64,000 bases of DNA. It comes from JADKHC01 sp047600805. Its GTDB lineage: Bacteria; Verrucomicrobiota; Verrucomicrobiia; Opitutales; Opitutaceae. Location: the NCBI GenBank assembly GCA_047600805.1, contig JASGKG010000001.1, forward strand, positions 248,001-312,000, written 5' to 3'. Positions 45,538 through 54,464 of the stretch are shown piece by piece (positions within the stretch are counted from its first letter, which is position 1; each line of letters opens with the position of its first letter). The translations under genes were made by a program, and so were the position numbers. Under the pieces are notes generated by a model. The model saw only the letters and a list, made by a program, of their open reading frames with translations. It made no database searches and was not told the DNA's origin.

Positions 45538-47303
45538 AAAATTTTCGCTCGCTTCAGGAATGGGTGCATTGGATGGAAATGGGACCGGGTGCACGCTGGG
45601 TCCGGCTTGCCGCCTTTTGCGTGGGGGTATTGTTGCTGTCATTGAGAATCGGATACACACAATTTCGCGGCGCCAAATCGGAAACCACGTTGTCGCAGGC
45701 GGTGGTGGGACGCCAGTTGGCGGAAGGTGGAGGTTTTACCTCTCTGGTCAGATATCCGCAGACGGTGGCGGTTTTGCGCGGGAATGGAAAGAAACTGGAT
45801 TTGGAGCGGCCGTTGCCGGAGCTTTACCAAGCGCCGCTCTATCCGGCGGTGATCGGTGGAGCGCTGGCGGTGCTCCCGGCCCGCTTGCATCATTCGCTTT
45901 TCGAGACCGCCCCGGTTCCCCCCGACGGCTTCCGCGCGGATTACCTGCTGCTGGCGGTGAACGTCCTTTTGCTCTGGGCGGCGATTGCTCTTACCTGGCT
46001 GCTCGCTCGCCGTTTATTTGACGCGAACGTCGCGTACATTTCAGCGATTGGACTTCTTCTTTGTACGGGTGTTTGGGCTGAAACCGTGGCGGTCAACGGC
46101 ACGCCGCTGATGATGGTTCTGATCCTGGGTTTGGCTCTCTTGCTCGTGCAGGGCGATGCCGCAGTCGCCGCAGGCAAGCCTCTTCGTCCGTGGTTTTTTG
46201 CCGCGGGCGTGGTTTGCGGCCTGATGTTTCTCTGCGACTATTGGGCCGGCCTGGCGGTGCTGCCTGCGGGAGTTTATGCAGCCTGGCGGTGTTCCGGGCG
46301 CGCGGGCATGGCTGCGGTCCTAGGGATAGCGATTGGTTTCATACTGCTTGTTTATCCGTGGATGTCGCGCAACATGGCGCTTACTCGCAATCCGCTCGGC
46401 CTGGCCGCCCAAGGTATAGCGCTCAAAGTGGGCGATCCCTTTGCCGAACCAGAGATCTTCCGTAATACGCTGAGCGCAGAGGGCCCGACCTTGGAATTGA
46501 GGAAGCTGGGCAACAAAGTCCTCACGGGACTGCAAAAGGCGCTTGGCGAACAAATCTGGACTGGCGGGCTGCTTTTCGCAGCTCTGTTTGCGACCGGGCT
46601 GCTCTATCAGTTCCGCTCGGCGCTGGCCAATCGAGCGCGCTGGCTGGTTTTCGCAACTGGTTCGGTCTTGATCGTGGGGCAGGCGTTTTTCGATTCAGGA
46701 GAAGGGGAGCGCTGCGCTGCAATATGCCTGGTGCCGTTCCTCGTCGTTTTTGGCGCGGCTTTCTTTTCGGTGCTGGTGGCAAGCAACCAAAGTCTGTCGG
46801 CGCATGCCCCTTGGCTCACGGCGTTGTTTTTGGGACTGCAGGCAATACCGTTGCTGCATAGCGCATTCGAGCCGCGGCGAAGCCATTTTCAATTTCCACC
46901 CTATTATCCGGCCGTTTATTTGGGCATGCGTGAGGACGCCGCCCAAAGAGTCGGCGTAGCATGGATGTCGGATGTGCCGGCCGGAGCTGCTTGGTACAGC
47001 GGCCAAAAAGTTTGGTCGCAGCCGACACGACTGAGAGATTTTTACGCCATTGGTGTGGACCAACCGATCTACGCCCTCGTTTTGAGTCCGAAGACGCTGG
47101 ATCGACCGTTCTTTGGGGGGCTCAACCGCGTCGCCGCAAATGCCGACCGGCTGGGCGAGTGGGCGCAGGTTTACACCGGTTTGGTGACGAACCGTTTCCC
47201 AGCAGGATTCCCGCTCATACAGTGTCAGAAGGTGGCCGAAAACCTCTACGTTTTGTTCAATCCGCAGGCTTTGATGCCGGGCTCGGGTCGTTCCAACCGC
47301 TAA
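45534..47303 (+). CDS. Membrane glycosyltransferase-like protein (GT-C type)
   Basis: A 589-residue integral membrane protein with about ten hydrophobic segments and a roughly 140-residue C-terminal soluble region. The early loop LERPLPELYQAPLYPAVIGG resembles the P-Y-P region of dolichyl-phosphate-mannose/ArnT-type GT-C enzymes, and another hydrophobic block begins RADYLLLAVNVLLLW. It likely transfers a sugar from a lipid carrier to an extracytoplasmic acceptor. The GTG start overlaps the NtrC stop (GTGA), and the stop TAA abuts the next ATG, so the three genes form one tight operon. Confidence 0.7.
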   Translation: MKNFRSLQEWVHWMEMGPGARWVRLAAFCVGVLLLSLRIGYTQFRGAKSETTLSQAVVGRQLAEGGGFTSLVRYPQTVAVLRGNGKKLDLERPLPELYQAPLYPAVIGGALAVLPARLHHSLFETAPVPPDGFRADYLLLAVNVLLLWAAIALTWLLARRLFDANVAYISAIGLLLCTGVWAETVAVNGTPLMMVLILGLALLLVQGDAAVAAGKPLRPWFFAAGVVCGLMFLCDYWAGLAVLPAGVYAAWRCSGRAGMAAVLGIAIGFILLVYPWMSRNMALTRNPLGLAAQGIALKVGDPFAEPEIFRNTLSAEGPTLELRKLGNKVLTGLQKALGEQIWTGGLLFAALFATGLLYQFRSALANRARWLVFATGSVLIVGQAFFDSGEGERCAAICLVPFLVVFGAAFFSVLVASNQSLSAHAPWLTALFLGLQAIPLLHSAFEPRRSHFQFPPYYPAVYLGMREDAAQRVGVAWMSDVPAGAAWYSGQKVWSQPTRLRDFYAIGVDQPIYALVLSPKTLDRPFFGGLNRVAANADRLGEWAQVYTGLVTNRFPAGFPLIQCQKVAENLYVLFNPQALMPGSGRSNR

Positions 47304-48509
47304 ATGTCGATGCGTTTCGCTAAAATAAAGACGGCCATTTTTGGCGCCCTCCTGTCAATTGGTTCGGCGGTTTCAATGCGTGGTGTCTATGCCCCGATTC
47401 CTGAAGTGGAGCAGGGAAAGGCGCTCACGGTCTACGTCACCTCCGGCATCGGGTATGACTCGAATATTTTTGGCGGTTCGCGCAACGAGGTGAGCAGCGT
47501 GGTCTATCAGTTCAACCCCGTGCTCTCGTTCAACGCGTCGGTCGACCAACGAACATTCGTATCGGCAGCGTACCGTTTTTCGTACGACTACATGCCGGAT
47601 CGGCCGGGCAAAAAATCGCTCGATAGTCATGAAGTCACCGGACGCGTGGCGCACACGTTCTCACCGTTGATGGAATTGGATGTGAGCGACACTTATCAGG
47701 TTTCCAAAAACCCGGAATCTTTGCTGCCGGGCCTCGCGACGACGTTGAACACGGATCAGTCTTACCGAAGAAACCAGTTCGATTTCCGTTACGCCATGGG
47801 CTTCACCAAACGCACGGGTCTCACTTTCAAAATGCGACACACGCGCTTCGATTACCAGGACGTGAATTTGAGTTCCAGCCTCGATCGCTCGGAGTTGTTA
47901 GCCGGCGTGGCGGCGAGTCACACTCTGCTTCCGAAACTTCAGGCGATCGCGGAGTATCGTCACCTGATCATCGATTACGACACCGGGGGAAGCTTTAAGA
48001 ACAAACGTTCTGATTTCATTTTGGTCGGCCTTGACCGCGCCTTTTCAGCGCGATTTTCCATCACCTCGCGCGTGGGCGTGGAGCGACGTCAGCGTGAACA
48101 GGAGCAGAGCGACAGCCTTCCGTACGGCGAACTCGGCTTAAAATATGACTACGGCCAGGGCTCGTATGTGTCAGCCGGATACAGCTACTCCGTTGAGGAA
48201 ACCTCCAACATTGAAATCTACACCGACACCAGCGTGAACCGTTTCTTTGTTAACCTGCAGCAGGCCCTTTCCTCGAAAATAGCTGCGACCGCCTCGATGA
48301 CTTGGGAGCCGTCGGTGTTGCACGGGCGGCGCGGCGTGATGGCCGATCAGAACGAAACGAATACACAAACCGGTTGTGCGCTGATTTATAAACCGTGGAA
48401 GCGGTGGTCGTTCTCTGCCACACTCGATCGCGATCGGGTTCAATCCGACGACGAATTTCGCCGCTTGAGGCGAACACGAGGATCCCTCGTGGCCAAGTAC
48501 GTGTTCTAG
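47304..48509 (+). CDS. Outer-membrane beta-barrel protein of exopolysaccharide system
   Basis: A 401-residue protein with a signal-like N-terminus (about 1-28), then alternating amphipathic beta strands throughout, ending RGSLVAKYVF with terminal Phe as in BAM substrates. Strand patterns such as GIGYDSNIFGGS and RYAMGFTKRTGL are typical of the BBP2-type barrels found in exopolysaccharide and PEP-CTERM/exosortase gene clusters. It probably aids export or attachment of the polysaccharide. It follows the GT-C gene with no gap and precedes the Wzc-type kinase by 131 bases. Confidence 0.8.
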   Translation: MSMRFAKIKTAIFGALLSIGSAVSMRGVYAPIPEVEQGKALTVYVTSGIGYDSNIFGGSRNEVSSVVYQFNPVLSFNASVDQRTFVSAAYRFSYDYMPDRPGKKSLDSHEVTGRVAHTFSPLMELDVSDTYQVSKNPESLLPGLATTLNTDQSYRRNQFDFRYAMGFTKRTGLTFKMRHTRFDYQDVNLSSSLDRSELLAGVAASHTLLPKLQAIAEYRHLIIDYDTGGSFKNKRSDFILVGLDRAFSARFSITSRVGVERRQREQEQSDSLPYGELGLKYDYGQGSYVSAGYSYSVEETSNIEIYTDTSVNRFFVNLQQALSSKIAATASMTWEPSVLHGRRGVMADQNETNTQTGCALIYKPWKRWSFSATLDRDRVQSDDEFRRLRRTRGSLVAKYVF

Positions 48510-48640
48510 AGAGTAGTTGTCGCCGGTTTCCCGCTGTTGCCGATTGCAATAACAGCTTTGTTTTCGCAAGGTATTCGCACATCAATACGGCACAAAGAGC
48601 TTGCTGGCTCAGCCGTACGCCAGAATCTTAGCTACGCTTC

Positions 48641-50827
48641 ATGGTTCATACCCACCACCTCGGAAAAGAAGGCGCTTCGCTTGCCGAATTTTTTTCGCTG
48701 CTCCGCCTGCGCAAGGCTCTGATTTTCCTCATCCTTGGACTCGTTCTGACGACGACGCTGGCGGTGACGGCGTTTTTGCCCAAATGGTACGAGTCGAAGA
48801 CGAACATCCGCGTCGAGAAGCCGGAAGGTGAAGTGAAGCTGTTTCAGGCCCAGCAAAGCGGTTACTACGATCCCAATTTTCTTCAGGACCAGTTCAAGAT
48901 CCTCCAGGAAGCCAAGGTGCTGGTGCCGGTGATCGAGAAGCTTGGGTTGAACGAGCGGCTTGCGGCGGCCTATGGCTCAAGTGGTCCGCTCCCTATCGAT
49001 ATCACCTTGGAGTATTTGCGCCGTAGAATGCTTCGCGTCGATTCGCCGCGCGGTTCTTCCGTGATCGAAATTTCGGTGCTGGCTCAGGATCCGCGGCTTG
49101 CGGCTGAAATTGCCAACGAAATTGCGCGGACCTATTCCGAGGATCGCATCAACTTCGCCACGTCGTCTCAACGTGAAGGTCTCACCAACCTTCGCAAAGA
49201 ACTAGAGAACCAGGAGCGCATCGTTTCCTCGCAGCGCGATCTCGTCGAGAAACTCCGGAAGGATCTCAACATCTCGGGTGTCGATCTCAACTCGCGTTAC
49301 AGCGACATCGAAATCGAAACTCTTCGCCAGATGCAAAACTCGCTGATCGCGCTCAGCGTCGATGCGATCGGACGGAAGACGCGCTACGAACGTTTCAAAA
49401 GCATTCCTCCGGAAGACCGCGTTAACCTCGTCAACTCCGAGCTCATTCAAGATCCCAATATTCAGAACCTTCTCCAAGCTTACCTCTTGGCGGATCAAAA
49501 CGTCACCAAGCTTCGCTCTCGCTTGGGCGAAGCGCATCCCGATTTGGTGGCTGCCGTCGACAATCGCGCGAAGATCCGCGAGCAACTGGATGCTCAGCTT
49601 CGCGGTTATGAGAGCGGGCTTGAAATCGCCTACAAGGAAGCGGATGCCCGGGTGGCTGAACTGAAAAATCAACTTTCTCAGGCCAAGGTCGACCAGATCC
49701 TCTCGGCACGAGATCGGATGCGGCCTTTCGAGGAAGCGGCGCAAAAACTCGACGACGACACCCGCATGCTTTCCTCGTTGAAGACTCTGCTGCGTCAGCA
49801 CGAGATCGATTTTCAGGTGCCCAAGCGCACGACGGAAATTCTCAATACAGCCCAACCAGCGCGATTCGCCAAGAAGCCGAATTGGATGATCAACTTCATC
49901 TTTGCGATCTTGTTTGGCACGGTGCTGGGTGTCGGAACCGCTGTTTTGGTGGAATATTTCGACACGAGTTTTCGTAACGTGGGCGAGGTCGAAAGTCGCA
50001 TCCAACGACCCGTTCTCGGAGTTATTCCGTTTACGGAAGAGCCGCTGGAAAAGGCAACTGGCGACGAAGATCCGGCTGAAACCGAACCGTTCCGAGTGCT
50101 CCATACGAATATCAATCTCGCATTAAAAACGAACGAACGCGGCCGCAGTCTCGTGATGCTGTCCGCCGGTCCGGGCGAAGGTAAATCGACCACGCTGCTC
50201 CGGTTGGTTCGCGTGATGGGCGAGGCGGGTGAGCGCGTCTTGTTTATCGATTCAGACTTGCGCCGTCCGATGCAACACCAGCTAACCGGTTGGAAGAAGG
50301 AACCGGGCCTCGCGGAATTGCTCCAAGGCAAGGCAGACCTTAAGACGGTGACGCAGGTGGGTGTTTCAAAGAACCTCGATTTTATTCCTTCGGGCAACAC
50401 GAGCGGCTTCACGCTTAGCCTCCTCTACGTCGATCGTCTCAAAGCGCTGCTGAAAGAATTGCGCGGCCGCTACGATCGGATCGTCTTTGACGCACCTCCG
50501 GTGATTGGCGTGAGCGATGCCTCGGTTTTGGCGAGCGTCGCTGATGACACCGTGTTGTTGATCCAGCACCGGCGCAATCCGCAGAGCATGGTTTTGAGAG
50601 CGCAGCAGATCATCGAGAGTCTCACGAGCAAGCATCTCGTCGGTGTGGTTCTCAACCGTGTGCCGCAGAACTCCAGCGAGGATTACGGTTACTATACCCG
50701 CAACTACTCCTACTACAGCAACCGGTCGAGCCGCTCCGAGCGTCGTCGGTCGTCTTCTGGCAAAGAAACTCGCGAAGAGAAGATCGTATTTTCTGAGAAG
50801 AACGGTGGCAGTCGCCCGCCTCATTAA
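48641..50827 (+). CDS. Wzc-type polysaccharide co-polymerase / tyrosine autokinase
   Basis: The 728-residue protein has an N-terminal Wzz domain with a membrane helix (ALIFLILGLVLTTTLAV), a long coiled-coil periplasmic region, a second membrane helix (MINFIFAILFGTVLGVGTAVL) and a cytoplasmic BY-kinase domain with Walker A SAGPGEGKST near residue 510, Walker A' VLFIDSDLRRP and Walker B IVFDAPPVIG. The C-terminal tail holds a Tyr cluster (YGYYTRNYSYYSNRSS), the usual autophosphorylation site, followed by a basic Ser/Arg stretch. It controls length and export of exopolysaccharide. ATG at 48641 begins the product. Confidence 0.95.
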   Translation: MVHTHHLGKEGASLAEFFSLLRLRKALIFLILGLVLTTTLAVTAFLPKWYESKTNIRVEKPEGEVKLFQAQQSGYYDPNFLQDQFKILQEAKVLVPVIEKLGLNERLAAAYGSSGPLPIDITLEYLRRRMLRVDSPRGSSVIEISVLAQDPRLAAEIANEIARTYSEDRINFATSSQREGLTNLRKELENQERIVSSQRDLVEKLRKDLNISGVDLNSRYSDIEIETLRQMQNSLIALSVDAIGRKTRYERFKSIPPEDRVNLVNSELIQDPNIQNLLQAYLLADQNVTKLRSRLGEAHPDLVAAVDNRAKIREQLDAQLRGYESGLEIAYKEADARVAELKNQLSQAKVDQILSARDRMRPFEEAAQKLDDDTRMLSSLKTLLRQHEIDFQVPKRTTEILNTAQPARFAKKPNWMINFIFAILFGTVLGVGTAVLVEYFDTSFRNVGEVESRIQRPVLGVIPFTEEPLEKATGDEDPAETEPFRVLHTNINLALKTNERGRSLVMLSAGPGEGKSTTLLRLVRVMGEAGERVLFIDSDLRRPMQHQLTGWKKEPGLAELLQGKADLKTVTQVGVSKNLDFIPSGNTSGFTLSLLYVDRLKALLKELRGRYDRIVFDAPPVIGVSDASVLASVADDTVLLIQHRRNPQSMVLRAQQIIESLTSKHLVGVVLNRVPQNSSEDYGYYTRNYSYYSNRSSRSERRRSSSGKETREEKIVFSEKNGGSRPPH

Positions 50828-51148
50828 AAGGCTAGATGGGCTAGCGGGGTCGGACTGGTCTGGTCGGAAGTTCGTATTGTTACCGATTGCGTTGGTTAGC
50901 CGCACCGGCCCGGTGTGAAGGTGCTGAGGACACGGGGCCGAAGACGCTATCGAGGGCGACTCGGGGCAGGCTGGTTCGGCACCCGGCCAACCAGATCGAA
51001 AACAGGGAGCCCGGGTTGGAATTGAGCCCTCGCTGAATAAGCTGGTTCAATGGGTTGAAGTAGGTGCCTTCATAATATGAGCGAACCAGTAAGGAAGACT
51101 AAAGCTCCTTAGGAATGGTTCGATGGCGTCATAGTTGCGTGTTGCTTC
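50828..51148. other. Intergenic region with one bulged hairpin
   Basis: 321 bases without a credible ORF. CTGGTTCGGC (50971-50980) pairs with GCCAACCAG (50986-50994) around ACCCG, with one bulged base. There is no T-run, so it is not a standard terminator. Nothing else was recognised. Confidence 0.35.
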
Positions 51149-51427
51149 ATGAGTACCCCCTTCTCACCGCATTCAGACACCCCTTGGACCGGTCCGGCTG
51201 TTTCGCATGACGTTGTTACTCAAGAGTGGTGTGTCCTTCATCGGCTTATCGAAGAGCTGAGCGCGGTCCAAGCTCGGCTCGGTACGCCGCTTGAGCAGCC
51301 GGCCGATTATCGGCACGTTCGGGAACTGGGTCACAAGATCCGCGCCAAGCTTCACCTGGTGCAGGTATGGGCCGAGAACGGGCTGATCGCTCGTGACGAA
51401 ATTCTCACCGAGGCTGTGGCTCTTTAG
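51149..51427 (+). CDS. Small hypothetical helical protein
   Basis: A 92-residue protein with no recognised family. After about 25 disordered residues it is predicted as two amphipathic helices (EWCVLHRLIEELSAVQARLG and ELGHKIRAKLHLVQVWAENG), which could form a helical hairpin. It is cytoplasmic, begins with ATG at 51149 and ends 138 bases before cysI. Its codon use resembles the neighbouring genes, so it is probably real, but no function can be given. Confidence 0.55.
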   Translation: MSTPFSPHSDTPWTGPAVSHDVVTQEWCVLHRLIEELSAVQARLGTPLEQPADYRHVRELGHKIRAKLHLVQVWAENGLIARDEILTEAVAL

Positions 51428-51565
51428 CCGGGCGAACGCCGAAGGTGTGTAGTTTTTAAGTGCTTTAAGTCAAAGGTACTGCGCTATTAGTTTAGTAAAT
51501 TGATAAGAAAGCATTTGTTAAGCTTGCGTCGACAACCTGGGCGCGCATGTTTCCTATCTTTCTTG

Positions 51566-53362
51566 ATGAGCACAGAACCTGTCACGCCCAAGCCTCTGAG
51601 TGCCAACGAAGGCATCAAGGCTGCCTCCAATTTCCTGCGCGGGAGTATCGCGAAGGATCTCGTCGACGCCTCGACGGGTGCGATTACCGAGGATAGCAAT
51701 CAATTGTGCAAATTTCACGGGCTCTATCTCCAGGATGACCGCGATCTGCGCAAGGAGCGCACGAAGCTGAAGCAGGAAAAAGCCTATGGTTTCATGCTCC
51801 GGGTGCGTCTGCCGGGTGGTCAGTGCACACCGCAACAGTGGCTCGTGCTCGACGATATCGCTGATCGGTACAGCAACCATTCGTTGCGGCTTACGACCCG
51901 CCAGACGTTCCAGTTTCACGGGATTCTGAAGGGCAACCTCCGTCCGACGATCAAGAACTTGCACAAGGTGCTGCTCGACTCGATTGCGGCTTGCGGCGAC
52001 GTCAACCGAAACGTCATGGCATCGCCAAATCCCGAGCGCGATCCGATCCACCAACAGGTTTACGGACATGCGCGCGCCTGGAGCGAGTACGCGCTGCCGC
52101 ACACACGCGCTTACCACGAAATCTGGATCGATGACGAACTCGTCGCTGGTGGGGAAAAAGACGACGAGCCGCTCTACGGACCGACTTACCTGCCGCGTAA
52201 ATTCAAGACGGGTTTTGCCGTTCCTCCGTCGAACGACATCGACATTTTTTCGCAAGACCTCGGCTTCATCGCGATCATCGATAACGGTCGGCTCGCCGGC
52301 TATAACGTGGTGGTCGGTGGCGGCCAGGGCATGAGCCACGGCAACGCCGAAACTTACCCGCGTTTGGCCGACCTGCTGGGTTTCATCACGCCCGATGAAG
52401 TCATCGCCGTCGGCACCGCGGTGCTCACGACGCAGCGCGACTACGGCGACCGCGTAAATCGCAAGCACGCTCGCCTCAAGTACACGATCGACGACCGCGG
52501 GCTGCCTTGGTTCAAGGCCGAAGTCGAAAAGCGGTCGGGTGTGACCTTTGGGCCAATCCGCCGTTTCGAGTTCACCACCATTCAAGACCCGCATGGCTGG
52601 CACCGCGCTGTCGATGGCACGTGGTTTTACGGCCTGCACATCCTCAGCGGACGCATCAAGGACGTTCCGGGCTGGAAGATGAAGACGGCGCTGCACGAAA
52701 TCGCTAAAATCCACACCGGCGACTTCCGTCTGACCGCCTCGCAAAACGTCACGATCTCAGGCGTCACCGAAACCCAAAAGCCGATCGTCGACGCGATTCT
52801 CGCACGTCACGGCCTCACCAAGGAAAACGCCCGCAGCGGCATGCGCCTCAACGCGCTGTCCTGTGTCGCGCTGCCGACGTGCGGTCTGGCCCTCGCCGAG
52901 AGCGAACGTCTCTTGCCGGAGCTGTTGGAAAAATTTGAAACCGTACTCGAAGAGGCCGGCCTCCGCGACGACGCGATCAGCCTCCGCGTGACGGGTTGCC
53001 CGAACGGCTGCGCGCGTCCCTATATCGCGGAAATCGGTTACGTCGGCAAAGCGCCGGGCAAGTACGCCCTGTATTTGGGCGCCAAATACAACGGCACGCG
53101 CCTCAACAAACTCTTCCGCCAGTCGGTGACCGTCGACGAAAGCATTTCGCTGCTCGCGCCGATCATCAAGCGCTACGCCAAGGAGCGCCAGACAGGCGAA
53201 GAGTTCGGCGATTTCTGCAATCGCACGGTTCTCCCCGAGGAGGCAGCGGCTCAAGCCGCCCAGGCGGCTGCTGTGCAAGCTGCGGCTGCGGCCCAACCGG
53301 CGGCACCCGCGACCGCTGCAACGCCTCAAGCCACTGCACCCGTCGCGTCGGTCACGGCCTGA
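51566..53362 (+). CDS. cysI: Assimilatory sulfite reductase hemoprotein subunit
   Basis: A protein of 598 residues. Visible features are the N-terminal opening LCKFHGLYLQDDRDLRKER, the substrate-binding Arg-rich stretch SLRLTTRQTFQFHG and the Fe4S4-siroheme Cys ligands in LSCVALPTCGLALAE and VTGCPNGCARPYIAE. It reduces sulfite to sulfide with six electrons. No cysJ lies next to it, so electrons may come from ferredoxin or a distant flavoprotein. The last 40 residues are an unusual Ala/Gln/Pro-rich tail absent from typical CysI. The ATG at 51566 is chosen over an upstream frame start at 51500. A nitrite reductase is a less likely alternative. Confidence 0.88.
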   Translation: MSTEPVTPKPLSANEGIKAASNFLRGSIAKDLVDASTGAITEDSNQLCKFHGLYLQDDRDLRKERTKLKQEKAYGFMLRVRLPGGQCTPQQWLVLDDIADRYSNHSLRLTTRQTFQFHGILKGNLRPTIKNLHKVLLDSIAACGDVNRNVMASPNPERDPIHQQVYGHARAWSEYALPHTRAYHEIWIDDELVAGGEKDDEPLYGPTYLPRKFKTGFAVPPSNDIDIFSQDLGFIAIIDNGRLAGYNVVVGGGQGMSHGNAETYPRLADLLGFITPDEVIAVGTAVLTTQRDYGDRVNRKHARLKYTIDDRGLPWFKAEVEKRSGVTFGPIRRFEFTTIQDPHGWHRAVDGTWFYGLHILSGRIKDVPGWKMKTALHEIAKIHTGDFRLTASQNVTISGVTETQKPIVDAILARHGLTKENARSGMRLNALSCVALPTCGLALAESERLLPELLEKFETVLEEAGLRDDAISLRVTGCPNGCARPYIAEIGYVGKAPGKYALYLGAKYNGTRLNKLFRQSVTVDESISLLAPIIKRYAKERQTGEEFGDFCNRTVLPEEAAAQAAQAAAVQAAAAAQPAAPATAATPQATAPVASVTA

Positions 53363-53379
53363 TCCGTTTTTGAGCTCCG

Positions 53380-53518
53380 AGGTGCAACGCGTCGTCCTCG
53401 ACGCGTTGCGCGACGTTGCGGGTGGGATGACGTCGCGAATCGAACGAGAACCTTCGGCGTAATCGAAGATATGCGCAGTGTTCCGAACCGATGCGTGCCG
53501 GGACGGCCCGCACCACCT
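53380..53518 (+). repeat. 3'-end repeat element, copy A (after cysI)
   Basis: Starts 17 bases after the cysI stop. It holds a perfect 11-bp hairpin GCAACGCGTCG-TCCT-CGACGCGTTGC (53384-53409), the box GACGTCGCGAATCGA (53429-53443) and a 33-base block at 53486-53518 starting AACCGATGCGTGCCGGG. All three parts recur in the same order and same orientation relative to transcription behind argA (copy B, 58882-59002). Confidence 0.85.
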
Positions 53519-53559
53519 CCGAGCCGCTTTGCTCTGCTAGGCGTAGAACGCGGTCTAGC

Positions 53560-54438
53560 CTACTTTTTCGCGGCCTCTCTCTGCTGGTAGAACTGATCCT
53601 TCAGTTTCCAAAGTTTAATGCCTGTAAAGCTGGACCGGAGCGCGATGACTTGGCTGGGCGTGATGATTTGTTCGGCTTTTCGTAGGGCTACCGGAATATC
53701 CGTTGTCGAGTAATCTGCATTACCGCCTTTTTGAAACGAACCGTTTGCCGAGGCCAAGATTTCGAGGAGTTGCCCGCACTGTTGCGAAGTGAGCGGGGTG
53801 TCGGTTTGTGCGGCTCCTACGGCGATGTTCTGAATGAAGCCTGAGAGAGGTTGCAGGCGTTGATAGCGTTGCAGCTTTTCGTAGCCTGTTTCGCCGAGCA
53901 GTTCTTTCTGAGCTTCCTGCAGTTTCGCCTTGTTCTGCCTTTGAAGATTTTTGAGGGAGGGATCGTTTGGTGCGAGTCCTTGGTTTTTGGCCGCCAAGCG
54001 AAGGTCGATTTTGTCTTGTTCGGCTTCGAACATGATCTCCTCGAACCTTTCGATTTGTTCAGGGGAGAGGTGGGCGGCATCGTAAAATGGTTTATACCCG
54101 AGGAGGTAGTTGGCCTTTGTCGATTCGCGGAAGAGGGTGCGCAGCGCGGGGTTTTCTTCCATGAGTTCGGCGACGTCGCGGTTGGATTTCTGCTCTTGCG
54201 GCGGTGTCGCCACGGTTGATTTATCGTTCCTTGGCTCAGTCGGCGGGTTTTCCAGCTGATGGCGAAGCTCGCTCAGGCGAGCCTGCGCAGCGGTGACCTC
54301 TTCGACGTTTTTTTTGCTTCTCGCCTGGAGTGTGGCGAATTGCCGGCGCTGTTCACGAGCCGAACGACAGGCTCGCCCGGCGTAAAACAAACTCGCTGCC
54401 ACCACCAAAGACGCGGTTACCCAGATCAATCGTTTCAT
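53560..54438 (-). CDS. Membrane-anchored paralogue of the sigma factor's C-terminal domain
   Basis: A 292-residue protein with an N-terminal signal anchor (LIWVTASLVVAASLFYAG), a coiled coil (about 30-65), a Thr/Pro/Gln linker and a helical domain (about 90-285). This domain matches the C-terminal part of the upstream sigma-factor fusion: LSPEQIERFEE versus LTPAQIDELET, LLGETGYEKLQRY versus LLGPETFERFQDF, and PLTSQQCGQLL versus PLSITQADQIA. It has no sigma regions. The gene starts 26 bases after the sigma gene, so both are co-expressed. It could be a partner, regulator or decoy of the tethered sigma factor. Function unproven. Confidence 0.7.
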   Translation of the reverse strand: MKRLIWVTASLVVAASLFYAGRACRSAREQRRQFATLQARSKKNVEEVTAAQARLSELRHQLENPPTEPRNDKSTVATPPQEQKSNRDVAELMEENPALRTLFRESTKANYLLGYKPFYDAAHLSPEQIERFEEIMFEAEQDKIDLRLAAKNQGLAPNDPSLKNLQRQNKAKLQEAQKELLGETGYEKLQRYQRLQPLSGFIQNIAVGAAQTDTPLTSQQCGQLLEILASANGSFQKGGNADYSTTDIPVALRKAEQIITPSQVIALRSSFTGIKLWKLKDQFYQQREAAKK

Positions 54439-54464
54439 GAGCTATAATGAGTTTGGCGTGGTGG

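Noticed and set aside
44299..45660. 453-residue open frame on the minus strand opposite the NtrC-type regulator gene
   Set aside because: It lies wholly antisense to a gene with complete receiver, AAA+ and HTH motifs, has Arg/His/Pro-rich composition and no family signature.
48585..48610. Possible sigma-54 promoter (GGCAC ... TTGCT) before the Wzc-type gene
   Set aside because: The distance between the GG and GC elements is 12 bases, not the required 10.
51554..52744. 396-residue open frame antisense to cysI
   Set aside because: Covers the conserved siroheme enzyme in reverse; long only because stop codons are rare in this frame.
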